Below are positions 41,459 through 44,251 of a stretch of 44,251 bases of DNA, piece by piece. Source of the DNA: an uncultured Peptococcaceae bacterium (GTDB lineage Bacteria; Bacillota; Dehalobacteriia; UBA4068); contig CASEQE010000040.1 in the NCBI GenBank assembly GCA_949289995.1, positions 1 to 44,251 of the forward strand, written 5' to 3'. A program made the translations under genes and the position numbers. The first letter of the stretch is position 1. Every line of letters starts with the position of its first letter. The notes under the pieces are model-generated. The model was not told where the DNA came from and searched no databases. It saw nothing but the letters and a program-made list of their open reading frames with translations.

Positions 41459-41932
41459 ATGAAAACAGCCATTTGTTATTATTCACGCCATCATGGTAAT
41501 ACGAAAAAACTTTTGCAGGCCATGGCCGAAATAAACGGCGCCGATTTGATCGACGTAACCCTTCGCCAAGGCATATGTCTGGAAAAATACGATTGCATCG
41601 GCTTGGCATCCGGCATTTATTATGGAAAATTCCATACCGGCGTCCGCCAATTCGCCCGTCAATATTTGCCCCCTGGCAAAGGGGTGTTCTTCGTATGCAC
41701 CTACGGTATACGCCGCCCCGGCTATACAAAAGCGATCGCGCAAATCGCCGCCGAAAAAGGATGTCCCATTCTCGGCCAATTCGGCTGCAAGGGCTACGAT
41801 ACTTTCGGCCCCTTTAAACTGCTTGGCGGCATTGCCAAAAATCATCCCAATCAACGGGATCTGGAAAACGGCCGCCGCTTCTACCAAAACATCCTCCAAG
41901 CCTATGAACAGAAACTCAAAGAATGCACGTAG
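41459..41932 (+). CDS. Flavodoxin-family protein
   Basis: A 157-residue flavodoxin fold. The FMN phosphate-binding loop is SRHHGNTKKL near residue 9. Also visible are the ASGIYYGKFH loop near 50, equivalent to the ring-binding loop of flavodoxins, and FVCTYGIRRPGYTK near 78. The pattern fits flavodoxin_5-type proteins (protoporphyrinogen-oxidase HemG relatives) more than small classical flavodoxins. It carries electrons or acts as an FMN-dependent oxidoreductase. GGGAGGGG precedes ATG 41459. No haem gene is nearby, so HemG activity is not claimed. It is the last of a run of small genes. Confidence 0.85.
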   Translation: MKTAICYYSRHHGNTKKLLQAMAEINGADLIDVTLRQGICLEKYDCIGLASGIYYGKFHTGVRQFARQYLPPGKGVFFVCTYGIRRPGYTKAIAQIAAEKGCPILGQFGCKGYDTFGPFKLLGGIAKNHPNQRDLENGRRFYQNILQAYEQKLKECT

Positions 41933-42263
41933 TCGTCCTTTCCATTAGCCGGCTCCGGCCCGGATCCGGCGGCCGGCCACGCTCTTATCCAGAAATTACC
42001 ATAAAGACGGCCCAAATGACGGCAAGAAAAACACGGCTAGAGAAAATCCTTATCCTTACGGCTACTCCCTATGACGGCGCAACGGCAAACGGCTAACGGC
42101 CTCCTGACCGGCGTAAGCGATTCCACCCCGGGGCGATAGGGCTTGCGACATAACGGTAAAACATAGCGGTCAGCCTATTTTCGCACGGCGCAGCGCCGAA
42201 AACCAAAGCGGTAAGTTGATATCGAAAAAATGGCAAAATATGCTTCTATTTCCTGTTTTTAGA
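41933..42263. other. Intergenic region
   Basis: No supported gene and no clear terminator for the flavodoxin gene. The first part is GC-rich with short inverted CCGG repeats; the last part becomes AT-rich towards the next promoter. Confidence 0.45.
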
Positions 42264-42292
42264 TTGAAAAGCAAAATAAATCATATTATAAT
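42264..42292 (+). promoter_or_regulatory. Strong SigA promoter of the large secreted protein
   Basis: TTGAAA (42264-42269) and a perfect TATAAT (42287-42292) with a 17-base spacer. The leader of about 120 bases ends with AGGAGG before ATG 42421. No known riboswitch is recognisable in it. Confidence 0.8.
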
Positions 42293-42420
42293 AGTAGTAA
42301 TAGTTTTAAATAATGAAACTGGGGAAAGGATGTGATAGCCGCTTTTCGCGCCATAACGCGCCTAAAAGGGAAATTGACGATACCCTGCAGCAGCAATATT
42401 GAATTACAGGAGGAAATTCT

Positions 42421-44251
42421 ATGCGTATCAGCAAAGCGTTAACGATTTTGCTAGCCATCGTCATGCTCGTCGCTTTGCTGCCAATTACGGCAATGGCAGA
42501 AGAAGACGTATTGTCTTCCCCGGATCGCTACGAAGACGTATCCATGGATGACGCCATCGCCTATTTGGACGGCAGCGGCACGGCAGAAGACCCATTCCAA
42601 ATCTGGAATGAAGAAGACTTATACTATATCAACTACATCGAATACTGGCGCAGCCAGGATCCGGATGTTTACGACGTCTTTTATTATCAACAAATGACGG
42701 ATCTGGATCTTTCTGCCGCCGGACAATTCCAGCAACCCACCGGCTATATTACCGCCAATTTCGGCGGCGTATACGACGGCGGCGGTTATACCATTTCCGG
42801 CATGGAAAAATCCCTGTTCTATTTTACCAAAGGCGAATATATCGGCGATGAAGACGGCACGGTTTTCATCGACTATGTGTCCGGCGACAGCCATGATCAG
42901 GTTTTTTCCGCCGTTGTGCGCAATCTGATCATCGATGAACCTTACATCAGCCAAACTGTAGCTACCGACGTAATCGAGCAGCTAGGCGCCGTGGCGGCCT
43001 ACGCCGTCAACACAGCCTTTTATAACGTTCAGGTGCTGGGCGGCGAGATCAACGGCGTCTCCGGCGCGGCGGCCATTGCCGGCCGGGCGGGCAGCGTGGT
43101 GATTGACAACTGCTATGCCGATAGCGATATCTACGCCAGTATGCACCGGGCGGCGGGTATCGTTTCCAATCTGCGTATCGTGGACGCGAAAAAAGGCGCC
43201 ATCGCTACCAGCCTGGTGATCAACTGCGCCTTCGCCGGCAATATCAGTGGCAATCTAGACGGTGAACGGGGCTCCGCCGGTATCGTCGGCGCCGTCTATA
43301 TGGACGGCGAACCGGAAATCAACGGCGGCAGCGGCCTGCCTTTGTATATCATCGGCTGCACCTTCTCCGGCAGCATTAGCGGCACGGTAACCTCCAGTTC
43401 CGGTAACTTCGGCGGCATCTTGGGCACTTCCTATCTCGGCCCAGGCTTGTATCTGCAGGGCAATACGGTTACCGGCGATTTAAGCGATATTTCCGTGGAA
43501 GCCAACGCCACCGCCGCCAACGTCGGCGGCCTGGTAGGTAAAATGCTCAATTATAGCCTGCTTGGGGAAGATATCGTCCTGGTTATGGAAAATAACGACG
43601 CCGAACAAGCGTCGCTACCGGAGCACGCGCCCCAAGGCCAAATCTATGTGGGTAGTCAAATCGGTTGCCTAAACGATGTCAATCGCGCTGTGGAAGGGCC
43701 CATATCCCTGTCCAACGAAGATGGTTTGGGCATTTACGGCAATATCCAAGGGGCCCAGCTGACAGGAGACGTAGGGGATTTAGTCTTGCCGCAATCCAGC
43801 AACGATATTACCCTGTATATCCTGCCCGGTGCCACAATCAACATGATCAAGGCCCAAAGCGGCAAAACGCTGAATATATATAATGAAGGCCAGATAGACG
43901 ACATCCAAAACGACGGCAACATCAATCTGTACGCCAATAGCGGCACCATCGGCAACGTTACCTCTACCGGCGGCTGCATCAACGTAGGCTACCCCGGCAA
44001 AACCGCGGATAATTATCCGGGCAAAACCGGCAACGAAGGCTCCGTCGGCAATTTGAACGCCTATACCTATATCAACATCTACCGCAACGCTGAAAAGGCG
44101 CAAATCGGCAATATAACCGCCACCACCGGTTATATAAACATCGGCCAGGGCAATAACGCCACCGCAGGCGTAGCGGAATATAACGTCAACGCCGGTTCCA
44201 CCGGCAGCGTCAACGCCGCCACCACCGTAGGCATATACAGCACCGCTGCGG
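42421..44251 (+). CDS. Large secreted repeat protein, N-terminal part (3' end outside window)
   Basis: An open frame of 610 codons that runs off the window end with no stop. The signal peptide is residues 1-26 (LTILLAIVMLVALLPITAMA, then EEDV). GSGTAEDPFQIWNEEDLYYI at about residue 51 matches the N-terminal module of Bacillota surface proteins that carry GLUG-type or beta-solenoid domains. From about residue 120 to 390 there are Gly-rich short strands typical of a beta-helix (GGVYDGGGYTISG, GGILG, NVGGLVGKM). Beyond residue 450 a newer repeat appears: GNVTSTGGCINVGYPG, VGNLNAYTYINIY, IGNITATTGYINIG. Late repeats are rich in Asn, Thr and Gly. AGGAGG precedes ATG 42421. It is probably an adhesin or cell-surface protein; a C-terminal anchor, if any, lies outside. 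Confidence 0.85.
   Translation, partial: MRISKALTILLAIVMLVALLPITAMAEEDVLSSPDRYEDVSMDDAIAYLDGSGTAEDPFQIWNEEDLYYINYIEYWRSQDPDVYDVFYYQQMTDLDLSAAGQFQQPTGYITANFGGVYDGGGYTISGMEKSLFYFTKGEYIGDEDGTVFIDYVSGDSHDQVFSAVVRNLIIDEPYISQTVATDVIEQLGAVAAYAVNTAFYNVQVLGGEINGVSGAAAIAGRAGSVVIDNCYADSDIYASMHRAAGIVSNLRIVDAKKGAIATSLVINCAFAGNISGNLDGERGSAGIVGAVYMDGEPEINGGSGLPLYIIGCTFSGSISGTVTSSSGNFGGILGTSYLGPGLYLQGNTVTGDLSDISVEANATAANVGGLVGKMLNYSLLGEDIVLVMENNDAEQASLPEHAPQGQIYVGSQIGCLNDVNRAVEGPISLSNEDGLGIYGNIQGAQLTGDVGDLVLPQSSNDITLYILPGATINMIKAQSGKTLNIYNEGQIDDIQNDGNINLYANSGTIGNVTSTGGCINVGYPGKTADNYPGKTGNEGSVGNLNAYTYINIYRNAEKAQIGNITATTGYINIGQGNNATAGVAEYNVNAGSTGSVNAATTVGIYSTAA

Overview
The window is a dense, almost entirely plus-strand stretch of a spore-forming Bacillota genome, most likely class Clostridia. 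The evidence is a YqfD sporulation protein fragment, a soluble sporulation-type histidine kinase, a possible Spo0E-like peptide with a perfect Spo0A box upstream, Gram-positive Shine-Dalgarno sequences, SigA-type promoters (TTGACA-17-TATAAT class), several lipoprotein signal peptides, and the yqfD-phoH-pgpH-ybeY gene order. The lineage below class cannot be set from sequence alone.

Layout. 1-6044: a housekeeping run of yqfD (5' end missing), phoH, pgpH (c-di-AMP phosphodiesterase), ybeY, rimI and tsaD, with several overlapping or nearly touching genes. 6045-7395: an intergenic region with three perfect DnaA boxes (two directly abutting) ahead of a histidine kinase, ending at a terminator. 7448-10920: a membrane-anchored protein of unknown function, an O-antigen-ligase-like membrane protein, and trmO, which methylates the t6A base whose synthesis needs TsaD. 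11000-12820: a short minus-strand Spo0E-like gene, an XRE regulator with a candidate self-operator, and a ribbon-helix-helix protein. 12871-19773: clpB, a DUF7309/DUF6930-like protein, a transglutaminase-fold lipoprotein, and lepA. 19842-25289: a DUF1538 membrane protein paired with a tandem PII-like protein, then recO, glyA and comF. 25356-27013: one minus-strand exported protein with two copper-amine-oxidase-N repeats.

27112-31547 is a four-gene operon with a BtuCD/FecCD-type permease, ATPase and binding lipoprotein followed by moeA. The linkage suggests molybdate or tungstate uptake (MolBCA type) rather than iron. 31647-32038 is a tRNA-Thr/Tyr/fMet operon. 32318-38840 is an oligopeptide-type ABC importer (DppDF, lipoprotein, DppBC) with AhpD-like and OsmC-like thiol-redox genes between the ATPases and the binding protein. 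39364-41932 holds a BglII-type orphan endonuclease and a run of small enzymes: an SGNH hydrolase, a lipoprotein rhodanese, a TIGR04076 protein and a flavodoxin. The window ends inside a large secreted repeat protein with its own promoter.

The best candidates for something new are: the DnaA-box control region before the histidine kinase; the peptide importer with embedded AhpD/OsmC genes; the DUF1538/double-PII pair; the RHH gene directly ahead of clpB in place of a CIRCE or CtsR site; and the methylase-less BglII-like nuclease. No CRISPR array, insertion sequence, prophage gene or integrase was seen.
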